Positions 32,893-42,988 are shown, counted from the stretch's first letter. The stretch is 64,000 bases of DNA from Pseudomonadota bacterium (GCA_023423935.1 JAFAEQ010000078.1:1-64000), one strand, 5' to 3'. A program made the numbers and translations. Notes: a model not told the origin generated them from the letters alone.

Positions 32893-34401
32893 ATGGCTGT
32901 CGCGATTGCGGCCGCCCCGCGCATTGGCAACTATCGTTGGGTCGTCTGTGCCCTGCTCTTCTTCTCGACGACAGTCAATTACATCGATCGCAACGCGCTA
33001 TCGGTTCTCAAGACCACGCTGCAGGCGGATCTGGGCTGGACCGATGTCGATTACGGCTGGGTGACGTTCGCATTTACGGTCGCCTACGCAGCGTTCCCCT
33101 CAATTACCGGCCGCTTCATCGACCGCTATGGCGTGAAGAAGAGTCTGGCGGCCGCGTTGATTCTCTGGTCGGTCATGGCGGCTGCTCATGGCCTGGTCGG
33201 AACCGTGCTCGGGTTTGCGCTGGTGCGCTTTTTCCTGGGCGTGGCTGAAGCTGCGAACTTCCCGGCATCGATCAAGGCCGTCGCGATGTGGTTCCCGCAG
33301 AAGGAGCGCGCCCTCGCGACCGGCTTGTTCAACTCTGGCACCAACGTCGGCGTGATCGTTTCGTTCGTCACGGTGTGGCTCGCCGTGACGTTCGGTTGGC
33401 AGGCGGCGTTCATTGCGATCGGTGCGATCGGAATCGTCTGGCTGTTCTTCTGGCAGCGCTCGTTTTTCCCGCCGGAACAGCATCCTCATCTGTCGCGAAG
33501 CGAGCTCGAATACATTCAGGCCGATCAACCTCCAGCGCAGGAATCGATCCGTCTGCCCTGGACGCAACTGCTGCGGTACCGACAGATCTGGCCATTTCTG
33601 CTCGGCAAGCTACTGACCGATCCGGTCTGGTGGTTCTTTCTGTTCTGGTTGCCCTCGTATCTCGAGCGTGAGCGCGGACAGAATCCTTTGCGAAGCGCTT
33701 CGTTGCTCGCACTCATCTATACGGGATCGACGGTCGGCTCCGTAGCGGGTGGATGGCTGTCAGGATTCCTGATCAAACGTGGCTGGCACGTCGGCAAGGC
33801 GCGTCTGACGACGATGTTGATCGCAGCTGCGTGCATGCCGGGTTCGATCATCGCGTACTACACCGACAGCTTCGCCGTGAGCGTTGCGTTCATCACGCTG
33901 GCCACGGCCTGTCATCAAGCCTGGTCGGCCAATCTGTTCACCTCTGCGACCGATCTGTTCCCCCAGAAAGTCTCCGGCTCGGTGGTCGGCCTTGGCGCGA
34001 CGACCGGCGGCATTGGCGGCATGTTCATGACGCTGCTCGCAGCACTCGCAGTTCAATGGACGGGTAATCAACAGATCGTGTTCGTGGTTGCAGGCCTCAT
34101 GCATCCGATTTCGCTGGCGATCTTCTATCTGTGGCTGCACGGCCGGTTCGATCAGGTCGATGTTTCCAAGGGCGCGGATCTCTCGCTTCCGCATCGACCG
34201 CTGCTGCTCAGCGGCTTAGGCGTGCTCGTTCTCGGGTTTGCCTTCATTTCGCTGATCTGGAGCAACTGGGAAGTGTGCGTAGCTGCCGCAACCTTATCGG
34301 GCGCCGCGACGGCGTTGACCGCAGCGGGCGGCGTCGCATTGATCGGAATCGCATTGCTGTACGCCGGAGCGCCTCATAGAAACAGGTCCGTGAATCCCTA
34401 A
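32893..34401 (+). CDS. MFS transporter, anion:cation symporter family (hexuronate-type)
   Basis: A 502-residue major facilitator of the ACS family, related to ExuT-type hexuronate:H+ symporters. The first helices read RWVVCALLFFSTTVNYIDRNALSVL, with the family's NYxDR motif, and the loop 2-3 motif GRFIDRYGVKKSL. SGTNVGVIVSF and the segment before helix 7 are also typical. After the twelfth helix there is an added hydrophobic stretch of about 80 residues (LLLSGLGVLVLGFAFISLIW and later), apparently two more helices. ATG 32893 has AGGA 12 bases upstream. Substrate is probably glucuronate or galacturonate, inferred from neighbours. Confidence 0.85.
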   Translation: MAVAIAAAPRIGNYRWVVCALLFFSTTVNYIDRNALSVLKTTLQADLGWTDVDYGWVTFAFTVAYAAFPSITGRFIDRYGVKKSLAAALILWSVMAAAHGLVGTVLGFALVRFFLGVAEAANFPASIKAVAMWFPQKERALATGLFNSGTNVGVIVSFVTVWLAVTFGWQAAFIAIGAIGIVWLFFWQRSFFPPEQHPHLSRSELEYIQADQPPAQESIRLPWTQLLRYRQIWPFLLGKLLTDPVWWFFLFWLPSYLERERGQNPLRSASLLALIYTGSTVGSVAGGWLSGFLIKRGWHVGKARLTTMLIAAACMPGSIIAYYTDSFAVSVAFITLATACHQAWSANLFTSATDLFPQKVSGSVVGLGATTGGIGGMFMTLLAALAVQWTGNQQIVFVVAGLMHPISLAIFYLWLHGRFDQVDVSKGADLSLPHRPLLLSGLGVLVLGFAFISLIWSNWEVCVAAATLSGAATALTAAGGVALIGIALLYAGAPHRNRSVNP

Positions 34402-34430
34402 ACGTTCTGAGACCTTACCCGCTTGATCGA

Positions 34431-34465
34431 GGGCCTCTCATGAGAATGAGGGGCCCTTTTCTTTT
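34431..34465 (+). terminator. Intrinsic terminator after the MFS transporter
   Basis: GGGCCTCTCAT (34431-34441) pairs with ATGAGGGGCCC (34446-34456), 11 bp with one G-T pair and loop GAGA, followed by TTTTCTTTT. Confidence 0.9.
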
Positions 34466-34546
34466 GCCACAGTGAAGGAACCAAAGCCTCGAGCGCATCG
34501 TCGAACCGGCGTTGCGCTCGTACAAATCCTGTAGGGAGAGACCGGA

Positions 34547-35479
34547 ATGACTACACGCAGAGAATTTGTCCGCGATTCATCCGTAGCGGCTGCCGCGCTA
34601 TTGTTGGGCTCACACTTCGGCTGGGTATCGCCGGCTCATGCGGAGGCGACTGGCGAGATGCGCAAGCGCAAGATCCCTTCCACGGGCGAGCTCGTTCCGG
34701 TCATCGGCATGGGCACGTCCGGTAGCTTCGAAGTCGCGACTGGCGGCGCCGAGTACGACGCGCTACGGGAAGTGTTGAAGCGGTTCTTTGCCGGCGGAGC
34801 AACGCTCATCGACACCGCTCCCACCTACAGCAATGCGGAAGATAATCTCGGGCCGCTCCTCAGCGAGCTCGGCTTGCGCGAGAAGGCGTTCCTGGCGACC
34901 AAGCTTTCGGGCGTCACCGGCCGCGAAGAAGGCATGGCTCAGTTCAATAACACCCTGAAGCGACTACGGACCGACAAGGTCGAACTGCTGCAAGTCCACA
35001 ATCTGCGCGACTGGCAAACGCAGCTTGAAGTTGCGCGCGAGCTCAAGAAACAGGGCAAGGTGAAATACGTCGGCGTCACTCACTACGTCGATTCGGCGCA
35101 CGATCAGATTGCCGAAGTCGTGCAGCAGGCGAAGCCCGACTTCCTGCAGATCAATCACTCGGTGACCCATCGAGGCATTGAGCAGCGCGTACTGCCGCTC
35201 GCGGCGGATCTCGGTGTCGCAGTGCTGACGAATCGCAACTTCGACGATGGCGCGTTGTTCTCGCGGGTCAAGGACAAGCAGCTGCCCGGCTGGGCCGCCG
35301 AAGCCGGCATCACGTCATGGGCGCAGATGTTCCTCAAGTATTCGCTGAGTCACGAAGCTGTGACCGCAGTGATCCCGGCGACCGGCAAGCCCGATCGCCA
35401 GAGCGACAATCTGAAAGCCGGATTCGGCCCGCTGCTCACAGCGGCACAGCGCAAGGAAATCGTCGAGCTCGTGGGCTGA
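34547..35479 (+). CDS. Tat-exported aldo/keto reductase
   Basis: A 310-residue aldo/keto reductase with a Tat-type leader (MTTRREFVRDSSVAAAALLLG). The catalytic tetrad is visible: Asp89 and Tyr94 in LIDTAPTYSNAE, Lys119 in FLATKLSG and His151 in LLQVHNL. The substrate is probably a sugar or sugar-derived aldehyde given the setting, but this is inference. GGGAGAG precedes the ATG. It is bracketed by the MFS terminator and the 13-bp hairpin at 35492-35524, so likely a single-gene transcript. Confidence 0.88.
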   Translation: MTTRREFVRDSSVAAAALLLGSHFGWVSPAHAEATGEMRKRKIPSTGELVPVIGMGTSGSFEVATGGAEYDALREVLKRFFAGGATLIDTAPTYSNAEDNLGPLLSELGLREKAFLATKLSGVTGREEGMAQFNNTLKRLRTDKVELLQVHNLRDWQTQLEVARELKKQGKVKYVGVTHYVDSAHDQIAEVVQQAKPDFLQINHSVTHRGIEQRVLPLAADLGVAVLTNRNFDDGALFSRVKDKQLPGWAAEAGITSWAQMFLKYSLSHEAVTAVIPATGKPDRQSDNLKAGFGPLLTAAQRKEIVELVG

Positions 35480-35491
35480 GGCGCTCGCGCT

Positions 35492-35524
35492 GCATGCCTT
35501 CCCCGCTGATGGGGGAAGGCATGC
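35492..35524. terminator. Hairpin between convergent genes
   Basis: GCATGCCTTCCCC (35492-35504) and GGGGAAGGCATGC (35512-35524) form a perfect 13-bp stem with a 7-base loop. There is no T-run on either side; it may serve as a shared 3' end for the aldo/keto reductase and GH43 transcripts. Confidence 0.6.
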
Positions 35525-35542
35525 GCAGACGGACCTGCCTCT

Positions 35543-37243
35543 TTATTGAACCGGACGTTCGCTGCGCGCGAAGGGTCCCACGGTCGCGCCGATGAAACCT
35601 CCGGCGACCGCAGTGCTCAGGATCGAACCATCCACGTGCTCTTTCAGCGCACGCCAGCCCTTGCCGTCCGCGTCGTAGAAGAAGCCATAGACGCCGCCGT
35701 CACCGGCAATCTTGAGCTTCACCGTCGAGCCTGAGCTCAGCTGCTGTTGCGCAATGACTTCGGTGTCCTTGCCGGCGGACTTCTGCAAAAAGAGCTGCAC
35801 TCCCTGCGCCTCGCGACGCAGGCCCAGGAAATACCAGTAGTTCTGGTTCTGAAATGCCACCAGCCCTGCTGCGACGCCAGCGGGCGGGATCTCGAGCTGC
35901 GTCGATGCATCGAAGGCCGTGTGCTGCTGACGACGGCCGAGATAAGAAAGATTCGTCTGATCGTGCAAGCTGACGGGCAACGCACGAATGACCAGCGAGC
36001 CGGGCTTGCTGCGCAGATCGAACCATTGCTGCTTCGGCACTCGCGCCTGTAGCCATTCCGGCTTGAGCGATTCGCCATCGAACTCATCGCGCCAGGTGAA
36101 GTTGCCGCTCATAGGTGCCTGGGAAGCCTGCGATCCGCTCGACATGAACTTCGGGCCCTGGTTCACGTACGAAATCGGCTTGCCCTTTTCGAGGATGATC
36201 GGCCAGCCGTCCTTCCAGGTGACAGGCAACAGGAACGTTTCACGCCCCGTGTTGTACTCGCCCTTGCCGTATGAGCGCGACGCGAGGAATACCGCCCACC
36301 ATGAGCCATCGGGCGCTTCGACCATATCGGCGTGACCTGCATTGATCACGGGATTCGCGCGCGTCGGCGACAAGTCACGTTGCGTCAGAATGGGATTGCC
36401 GGCGTACGGCTCGAATGGGCCCCAGGGCGAGCGGCCGCGAAAGATCACTTCGGAGTGATTGATCTCCGTGCCGCCTTCCGCGCACATGAGGTAGTACCAG
36501 CCGTCGCGCTTGTAGAGGTGCGGGCCTTCGATCCAGATCGGTTTGTCGGCGAGGTTCACCCCGCCATTGACGATGACTTTGCGCGGCCCCACGAGCTTAC
36601 GTGTGGCGACGTTGAACTCCTGAATCCAGATGGCGCGATGGCCTTCGTACAACGGCTTGCCTTCGGGCGGGCCGTTGTTCAGGACGTACGCCTTCCCGTC
36701 GTCATCGAAAAAGAACGAGGGATCGATCCCATCGATCTGCGGCAGCCACTGTGGATCAGACCAGGGTCCGGCAGGATTCGTCGCAGTCACGAAGAAGTTA
36801 CCGCCGCTATCGACCGCCGTGTTGATCACATAGAACACGCCATCGTGGAACTCGATGGCGGGTGCGAACACACCACGCGACATGCCGAGTCCATCGAAAT
36901 TGAGCTGCGAGGGACGATCGATCGCGTGACTCACCAGCTTCCAATGCACCAGGTCCGTACTTTCGAAAACCGGAATGCCTGGGAAGTAGGAGAACGTCGA
37001 GTTCACCAGATAGAACTTATCGCCTGCGCGCGTGATGCTCGGATCAGGATAGAAACCGGCCAGGATCGGATTGCGATATTGACCGGCAGCGAGTGGCGCA
37101 TCGAAAACTTTGTCACGACCGGTGTACTCGAACCAGTCGAACGCCACCGATTGGGCATGCGCCGCAATGCTCAAAGCAGAGCCACAAAAGACCGCAAACA
37201 TGAGCGGTAACACTCGAGCGAACAGTCGTGCGATCGATCTCAT
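35543..37243 (-). CDS. Secreted GH43 beta-xylosidase/arabinofuranosidase
   Basis: A 566-residue GH43 enzyme with a signal peptide (VLPLMFAVFCGSALSIAAHAQ). The five-blade propeller starts NPILAGFYPDPSITRAGD (base Asp in PDPS); DGIDPSFFFDDDGKAYVL holds the pKa-modulating Asp, and WIEGPHLYKRDGWYYLM the acid Glu. From about residue 385 a C-terminal beta-sandwich (WRDEFDGESLKPEWL) matches the domain usual in xylan-active GH43 members. It should cut xylose or arabinose from xylo-oligosaccharides in the periplasm. Last gene of the aguA operon, 58 bases after uxaC. Confidence 0.92.
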   Translation of the reverse strand: MRSIARLFARVLPLMFAVFCGSALSIAAHAQSVAFDWFEYTGRDKVFDAPLAAGQYRNPILAGFYPDPSITRAGDKFYLVNSTFSYFPGIPVFESTDLVHWKLVSHAIDRPSQLNFDGLGMSRGVFAPAIEFHDGVFYVINTAVDSGGNFFVTATNPAGPWSDPQWLPQIDGIDPSFFFDDDGKAYVLNNGPPEGKPLYEGHRAIWIQEFNVATRKLVGPRKVIVNGGVNLADKPIWIEGPHLYKRDGWYYLMCAEGGTEINHSEVIFRGRSPWGPFEPYAGNPILTQRDLSPTRANPVINAGHADMVEAPDGSWWAVFLASRSYGKGEYNTGRETFLLPVTWKDGWPIILEKGKPISYVNQGPKFMSSGSQASQAPMSGNFTWRDEFDGESLKPEWLQARVPKQQWFDLRSKPGSLVIRALPVSLHDQTNLSYLGRRQQHTAFDASTQLEIPPAGVAAGLVAFQNQNYWYFLGLRREAQGVQLFLQKSAGKDTEVIAQQQLSSGSTVKLKIAGDGGVYGFFYDADGKGWRALKEHVDGSILSTAVAGGFIGATVGPFARSERPVQ

Positions 37244-37301
37244 CGAGTTCTATCCCCCTTTGTACGTTGATTCTTTTATGCGGTCTTTGCGGCCGTCTTC
37301 G

Positions 37302-38720
37302 TTAAAGCTTGTACGCTTCCTTCGGCAGACGATACGTCAAGTCATGTGCAACGTGCGCGGCCTCGTCTTCCGGCAAGCGATGCTCCGCCACGAGTCGCGC
37401 AAGGAACGCGCAGTCGATGCGGCGCGCCACATCGTGGCGAGCGGGAATCGACAGGAACGCGCGCGTGTCATCGTTGAACCCGACGGTGTTGTAGAAGCCC
37501 GCTGTCTCGGTGGTCTGTTCGCGAAAGCGCATCATGCCTTCGGGGCTGTCATGGAACCACCAGGCCGGTCCGAGCTTCATCGCAGGATAGTGACCCGCGA
37601 GCGGCGCGAGCTCGCGCGCATAGCTCGTCTCATCGAGCGTGAACACGATGATCGTGAGTTTCGGATCGTTGCCGAAGCGATTGAGCAGCGCCTTCAATGC
37701 CTGCACGTAATCGGTCGCCGTGGGAATGTCGGCACCGACGTTCGGCCCGAATCGCTCGAACAGCATCGGATTGTGATTGCGGCATGAGCCCGGGTGAATC
37801 TGCAGCACCAGACCATCGTCCAGACTCATGCGTGCCATCTCGGTGAGCATCTGGCCGCGGAAGCGCTCCGCGTCGCCAGGCTGAGCCGCCCCTCGCACGA
37901 TGCGATCGAACAGCGCGCTCGCTTCGGCCATGCTCATGTCCTCGGTGTGCGCGGTCGGATGACCATGATCGGTCGATGTCGCGCCCATCGACGCAAAGAA
38001 CGCGCGACGGTTGCGATGCGCATCGAGATAGCCCCGCCAGCTGAACGCATCGACATTGGCCATCTCGGAGAATTTCCGCAGATTGTCCAGGAAGCCCGGT
38101 GCGTCCGGATCGACCACAGGATCGGGCCGGTAAGCCGTAATCACCCGTCCCTTCCAGCCGCTCTCGCGGATCGCGATGTGATGACGCAGATCGTCGAGTG
38201 GCGATTCGGTCGTCGCGAGCGCTTCGATGTTGAAGCGCTCGAACAACGCGCGCGGACGGAACGAGGCGTGCTGCAGCTTCTCCGCGATGGTGTCGTAGGC
38301 CTTGTCTGCATTCGCAGGCGTCAACGGCACCGGCAACTCGAAGACATTCGCGAGCACCCAGTCGAACCACATCCGGCTCGGCGTGCCGCGGAACAGGTAG
38401 TAGTGCTGCGCAAACAGGCTCCAGATGCGTCGCGCATCCTGCTCGGTTTCGCCGCCATCGATGCGCGCAACACCGAACTGCTCGAGCGTGACTCCCTGGC
38501 TGTAGAGCATGCGGAACACATAGTGATCCGGCGTGAGCAGCAATTTCGCAGGATTGGGAAATGACTCGTTTGCCGCGAACCATTCCGGATCCGTGTGACC
38601 GTGTGGGCTCAGAATCGGCAGATCGCGCACGACGCCGTAGAGCCGACGCGCAATGTCGCGAAGCGATGGATCCGCAGGAAACAGTCGGTCGGGATGCAGT
38701 CTGTCAGTGACGTTGATCAT
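37302..38720 (-). CDS. uxaC: Glucuronate/uronate isomerase
   Basis: A 472-residue uronate isomerase, converting D-glucuronate to D-fructuronate (and galacturonate to tagaturonate). The metal-binding start LPILSPHGHTDPEWFA, the segment LTPDHYVFRMLYSQG and the C-terminal GFNDDTRAFLSIPARHDVARR are diagnostic for UxaC; the length is exactly as usual. It lies between the acetylesterase and GH43 genes and feeds fructuronate to UxuB encoded at 49111-50562. GGAA lies eight bases before the ATG. Confidence 0.96.
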   Translation of the reverse strand: MINVTDRLHPDRLFPADPSLRDIARRLYGVVRDLPILSPHGHTDPEWFAANESFPNPAKLLLTPDHYVFRMLYSQGVTLEQFGVARIDGGETEQDARRIWSLFAQHYYLFRGTPSRMWFDWVLANVFELPVPLTPANADKAYDTIAEKLQHASFRPRALFERFNIEALATTESPLDDLRHHIAIRESGWKGRVITAYRPDPVVDPDAPGFLDNLRKFSEMANVDAFSWRGYLDAHRNRRAFFASMGATSTDHGHPTAHTEDMSMAEASALFDRIVRGAAQPGDAERFRGQMLTEMARMSLDDGLVLQIHPGSCRNHNPMLFERFGPNVGADIPTATDYVQALKALLNRFGNDPKLTIIVFTLDETSYARELAPLAGHYPAMKLGPAWWFHDSPEGMMRFREQTTETAGFYNTVGFNDDTRAFLSIPARHDVARRIDCAFLARLVAEHRLPEDEAAHVAHDLTYRLPKEAYKL

Positions 38721-38780
38721 GAATTCGGTTCCGAAAGGAAAAACGTTTCACACACAGCTCGGGCTCGCGGCCTTCGACCA

Positions 38781-40790
38781 TCAGTGCGCGATGGGCATCT
38801 CGAAAGGTCCCGCAGGCAGATTCGCCTTGTCATACAGCGTGCAGACCGGGCTGTCTGCCCAGCAATATCGGACGCGCGTCGCAGTCGCGATGTCTGCGGC
38901 ATCCAGCTTCACATCGTTCTGCTCGATCGTAGCGGCAGCAAATCGGCATGAGTCCGGTCCGTTGTCGCACAGCTCGAAGCCGATAGGCTGCGGCGAGCTG
39001 TAAGCGACGAGTGCTTCGGTGACATCGTCGAACTTCACGGTGACAGAGTTGCCGGTGCGCTGCGCGCTCACCGGTCTCGGCCCGCTGGGAGGAATATCCT
39101 CGCCGTAGATGACGCTTCGAGCCGCGCGCGCCAGCCGCCGGCCGACTTCCTGCTTGTTCGCAGGATGAATGTCATACGGATCGCCGATGTCGATCGTAAC
39201 TGCCAACCCCGCATGCGGATCATTCAGAGCCGCGAGTCGTTGCGCCTCACGAACGCCCGCCCAGCCACTCTCCTCAGGTGCGGTCGGCCTGTCTCCGTAA
39301 TTTGCGAGCTGCACGATGAGGAACGGCAGATCCGCGCCGAATTGATCGCGCCAGTCCTTCATCCAGGCCTGCATCAGGCCGAGATAACGCTCCGACTGTT
39401 CCGTGTTCGACTCACCTTGATACCAGGCAACGCCGCGCAAGCCGAATCGTCCGAGCGGCGCGATCATCGCGTTGCGGATCGTGGTGAGACCGGCCACCGC
39501 TTCCCACGGCGCGCGCGGGATCGGGCCAAGGTTTGCGGGAGCGATCTGATAGCGCCAGCCATCGTTCAACGCAATCGTGGTCCCGTCTTCCAGGAAGAGT
39601 TGCCGCTGCTCAGGCGGACCATAGAGCCCGCCGAAGCCCCATGTATCCAGAATGCTGACGGCGATGACGTTCTTGCCCGCCTTCAACACTCCGGCATCGA
39701 GGTAGTAAACGCGCGATCGCCCGAGCTTGCTGCGATTCTGCGCAAACACATCGTTCGATACGCCTCCGTTCTTGAATCCAGCGGTATTGCCGATCGGCTT
39801 GCCGTTGAGCCAGGTCTGGTCCACTTCATCGACTGGACCGATCGAGAGTTGCGCGCGCTGCTTCGCCTGTTGTGCGGTCAACTCCACGCTCCTTCGATAC
39901 CACACGATACCGTTATAGCTCGCAAGCTCCGGCACGCCCCATTTCTCCCAGGCTGGCATGCCTTCGGGGACTGCGCGCCAGCGTTCCTGGGGCTGCTTCA
40001 CGGCCCACGGATCCGGGACGTTGCGGGTAGCAGGCTGACCCCGCCACCACGATTCCCAAACCGCCCCCCATTGCGCGCCGCCTTTCGCAGGATCGCGCGC
40101 GAACGTCTGCAGAATGTCGAGCTTCTGCTCCTCGCCGCCGGCCGAGCGCAGAGCGACATCGCTCATCCATGCCTCGATCCGGGAACCGCCCCATGACGCA
40201 TCGATGAGTCCGATCGGGACCTGCACAGTTTTCTGCAGTTCTCGGGCAAAGTAGTAACAAGCCGCTGAGAATCGTCCCACGTTCTGCGGTTGGGTCGGCT
40301 TCCATGACACGGGATCGATGAAGTGACGCAAAGGTTCGATGCTGATGTTCTGGGCAACCGTCAGCATGCGAATCGAATCGTTCGACGCGTTCTGGATTTC
40401 ACTGAACGCGTTGTTCGAACCCTGAACCTGCATGCCCATGTTCGACTGGCCGGAGCAGAGATACACATCGCCGACGAGCACATCGTTCGCGATCTGTTGT
40501 TGACCTGCCGTGCGCGCCTCGAGGGTATAAGGGCCGCCTGCGGCCAGGGCCGGCAACGTCGCACTCCAATGACCCTGCGCATCTGCCGTCGCCGTCGTTG
40601 TCTTGCCTGCAAACGAAACCGTCACGCTCTCGCCCGCTGGCGCATCGCCCCACACCGCTATCGGTTTGTCGCGTTGGAGAACGGCGTGATCGGCGAACAG
40701 TTCGTGCAGCAGCGGCGCTGCACTCGCGGCGCACGGTCCTGCAATCAGCACTACGGAGAATCCAGCGCGCGCGAGCCACTTCTTGTTCAT
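38781..40790 (-). CDS. Sialate O-acetylesterase family protein, probable acetylxylan esterase
   Basis: A 669-residue SGNH-type esterase of the sialate O-acetylesterase family. The signal peptide is MNKKWLARAGFSVVLIAGPCAAS. The catalytic Ser is in LCSGQSNMGMQV, and RGVAWYQGESNTEQSERY and GLIDASWGGSRIEAWM are conserved family blocks. A galactose-binding-like insert (about 280-400) is usual. In a glucuronoxylan operon the natural role is removal of acetyl groups from xylan fragments. ATG 40790 is preferred for its clean signal peptide, but GTG 40814 overlaps the aguA stop as GTGA and could be the real start. Confidence 0.88.
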   Translation of the reverse strand: MNKKWLARAGFSVVLIAGPCAASAAPLLHELFADHAVLQRDKPIAVWGDAPAGESVTVSFAGKTTTATADAQGHWSATLPALAAGGPYTLEARTAGQQQIANDVLVGDVYLCSGQSNMGMQVQGSNNAFSEIQNASNDSIRMLTVAQNISIEPLRHFIDPVSWKPTQPQNVGRFSAACYYFARELQKTVQVPIGLIDASWGGSRIEAWMSDVALRSAGGEEQKLDILQTFARDPAKGGAQWGAVWESWWRGQPATRNVPDPWAVKQPQERWRAVPEGMPAWEKWGVPELASYNGIVWYRRSVELTAQQAKQRAQLSIGPVDEVDQTWLNGKPIGNTAGFKNGGVSNDVFAQNRSKLGRSRVYYLDAGVLKAGKNVIAVSILDTWGFGGLYGPPEQRQLFLEDGTTIALNDGWRYQIAPANLGPIPRAPWEAVAGLTTIRNAMIAPLGRFGLRGVAWYQGESNTEQSERYLGLMQAWMKDWRDQFGADLPFLIVQLANYGDRPTAPEESGWAGVREAQRLAALNDPHAGLAVTIDIGDPYDIHPANKQEVGRRLARAARSVIYGEDIPPSGPRPVSAQRTGNSVTVKFDDVTEALVAYSSPQPIGFELCDNGPDSCRFAAATIEQNDVKLDAADIATATRVRYCWADSPVCTLYDKANLPAGPFEMPIAH

Positions 40791-40810
40791 GTTTTCTGCC
40801 CGGTCGACCG

Positions 40811-42988
40811 TCACCAGTGTCCGGGAGCGTACGGGAATTCCAGCGACTTGTAGTACTCGAGCGAATGTTCAGGGGCGGCATACCCCGCCGGCAGCGGACG
40901 CTTCGAGAAGCTCTGGAAGTACGCGATGCTCGCATCGCGCCACCATTTCGCTTCCTTCTCCTGAATGCCCAGGAATGTGCCCACTTCCGAGAAGCGTTCC
41001 GGATCGACGAATCGCTCGAGCCTGTTCCAGGTGCCGCGCATGCCGTGCACGTAGTCGACGCCGCGCGAGTAGTGAACGATCAGTTCGTCCCACAGGGTGC
41101 GTCCTGATTTCACGCGATAGTCCCAGGGCAGATGATGGAACCACAGCAGGAATTTCTCGGGACACCGCTTCACGTCGCCGAACTCTTTGGCGACCGGTGG
41201 CGCGTACTGGGCAATGGCATTGCTGCCCGACGCGGATCGATCGAAGCCGATGCCGTTCGCATCGGCGCGTGCATAGTAGATCGACGTCCAGTCCGCACGC
41301 GGTCCACCTTCGACCCACGGCCCCGGCCCGTAGTGATGGCCGCGTCCCATCTGATGATGCAGCCCGAGCGGCGTCATGTAATCGACGGCCGCTTGGTGCG
41401 AGCCCATCATCATCTCGACCGTGGGCTTCACGAACGCCGGATCGTTGCTGAAGGTCATGCGCGCCCATTCTTCGGCAATCGGAGCGGAGCTCAGCTCGGG
41501 ATTCCACGCAAGCCGGCCGAACGCGTACCAGTTCGCCTGATCGAATTGCGAGCCGGTCCAGTTGCGATCCGCGCCGATGTTCGCGACACCGGCGACGCCT
41601 GTGTGCTTGTAGCCATGCAGCGAGCCATCGATCACCTTCGCAACGGTCGAGCCCTTGCCTTTGCGGTATGTGTCGGCCTGCAACGTTTCCTCCCACATCG
41701 GGGAGAGGTACACGAGGTGAGTGGCGAACCCGAGATATTCCTTGGTGATCTGGAACTCCATCATGAGCGGCGTCTTCGGCATTGCACCGAAGAGCGGATG
41801 GAAAGGTTCGCGCGGCTGAAAGTCGATCGCACCGTTCTTCACCTGCACCAGCACGTTGTCGCGAAATTTGCCGTCGAGATCGATGAACTCGGTGTACGCC
41901 TGTTTCGCGCGATCATCGGGCTGCTCATGGGAATACACGAAGGCACGCCAGATCACGATGCCGCCGTGAGGCCCGACCGCATCCGCCAGCATGTTTGCGC
42001 CATCCGCATGGGTGCGACCGTAATCCTGCGGACCGGGCTGGCCTTCCGAGTTCGCCTTCACCAGGAATCCGCCGAAATCGGGGATGTATCGATAGATCTC
42101 GTTCGCCTTCTGCTTCCACCATTGGGCGACGGCAGGATCGAGCGGATCTGCGGTCTTCAATCCACCGATCTCAATGGGCGAACTGAATCGTGCGGAGAGA
42201 TAGACGCGGATGCCATAAGGCCGGAACACGTTCGCCAGCGCCGCGGCCTTCTCCAGATACATCGGACTCAGGCTCAGCGCTTTCGCATTGACGTTGTTCA
42301 GCACCGTCCCGTTGATGCCGAGCGATGCATTCGCACGCGCATAGTCGGTGTAGCGCGGGCTCAGATAGTCCGGCAGCTTGTGCCAGTCCCAGATCGAGAA
42401 TCCCGCATACCCACGCTCGACCGTCCCATTGAGATTGTCCCAGTGATTGAGCACGCGCAGCTCGACACGCGGCGACTCCGTGATCGCCAAAGCATCGACG
42501 GGCGCATGCGTCTGAATCAGACGCAGCAGATGGAAAGTACCGTACAGCACGCCGATGTCGGAGTTCGCGCCAATGACTGTGATGCGCCGACCACCTTGAT
42601 TCAGCGAGCGCAGCACGTAGCCCTCACGACCCGTGGCGCTGAGCTCTTTGCCGAGCGAGGCCACGATGGAAGACGTCGCGGGCGTGCCGAAGACGACTGC
42701 CCCGTCGGCGGGGACCGTGTCCGCCACGGCCACGGGCCGATCGAGCAATCCGCTCAAGCCTCTTTGCAGCTCATCGCGAGCCGCACGTAACGTGGGAGAG
42801 TTCGCTTCGCCCACGACGCTGGTCAGTCGCGTGCGATAGGTGTCGATCGTCGCAGCATCGAGCGGGCGATAGCGCAGCCATAGCTCATACCCATCCTCTG
42901 CACGGGCGCAGACGCAGCTCAAAAGCGCAGCAAACAGGACGGTGAGACGCGCGAGTGCGCGCGGTTGGAATCGAACAGCTGATTTCAT
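40811..42988 (-). CDS. aguA: GH67 alpha-glucuronidase
   Basis: A 725-residue alpha-glucuronidase that frees (4-O-methyl)glucuronic acid from the non-reducing end of aldouronic acids. A signal peptide (LARLTVLFAALLSCVCARAE) suggests a periplasmic or outer-membrane-side enzyme. GH67 blocks are clear: ESPRVELRVLNHWDNLNG, FGGFLVKANSEGQPGPQDYG, LMMEFQITKEYLGF and FLLWFHHLPWDY. First gene of the operon aguA - acetylesterase - uxaC - GH43. ATG 42988 has GAGG eight bases upstream. A LacI-type operator lies 54 bases before the start, just downstream of a TATATA box. Confidence 0.96.
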   Translation of the reverse strand: MKSAVRFQPRALARLTVLFAALLSCVCARAEDGYELWLRYRPLDAATIDTYRTRLTSVVGEANSPTLRAARDELQRGLSGLLDRPVAVADTVPADGAVVFGTPATSSIVASLGKELSATGREGYVLRSLNQGGRRITVIGANSDIGVLYGTFHLLRLIQTHAPVDALAITESPRVELRVLNHWDNLNGTVERGYAGFSIWDWHKLPDYLSPRYTDYARANASLGINGTVLNNVNAKALSLSPMYLEKAAALANVFRPYGIRVYLSARFSSPIEIGGLKTADPLDPAVAQWWKQKANEIYRYIPDFGGFLVKANSEGQPGPQDYGRTHADGANMLADAVGPHGGIVIWRAFVYSHEQPDDRAKQAYTEFIDLDGKFRDNVLVQVKNGAIDFQPREPFHPLFGAMPKTPLMMEFQITKEYLGFATHLVYLSPMWEETLQADTYRKGKGSTVAKVIDGSLHGYKHTGVAGVANIGADRNWTGSQFDQANWYAFGRLAWNPELSSAPIAEEWARMTFSNDPAFVKPTVEMMMGSHQAAVDYMTPLGLHHQMGRGHHYGPGPWVEGGPRADWTSIYYARADANGIGFDRSASGSNAIAQYAPPVAKEFGDVKRCPEKFLLWFHHLPWDYRVKSGRTLWDELIVHYSRGVDYVHGMRGTWNRLERFVDPERFSEVGTFLGIQEKEAKWWRDASIAYFQSFSKRPLPAGYAAPEHSLEYYKSLEFPYAPGHW

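Noticed and set aside
38721..38780. A LacI-type operator before uxaC (around AAACGTTT)
   Set aside because: Only the central core matches; the outer TG and CA are missing, and uxaC lies within the aguA operon.
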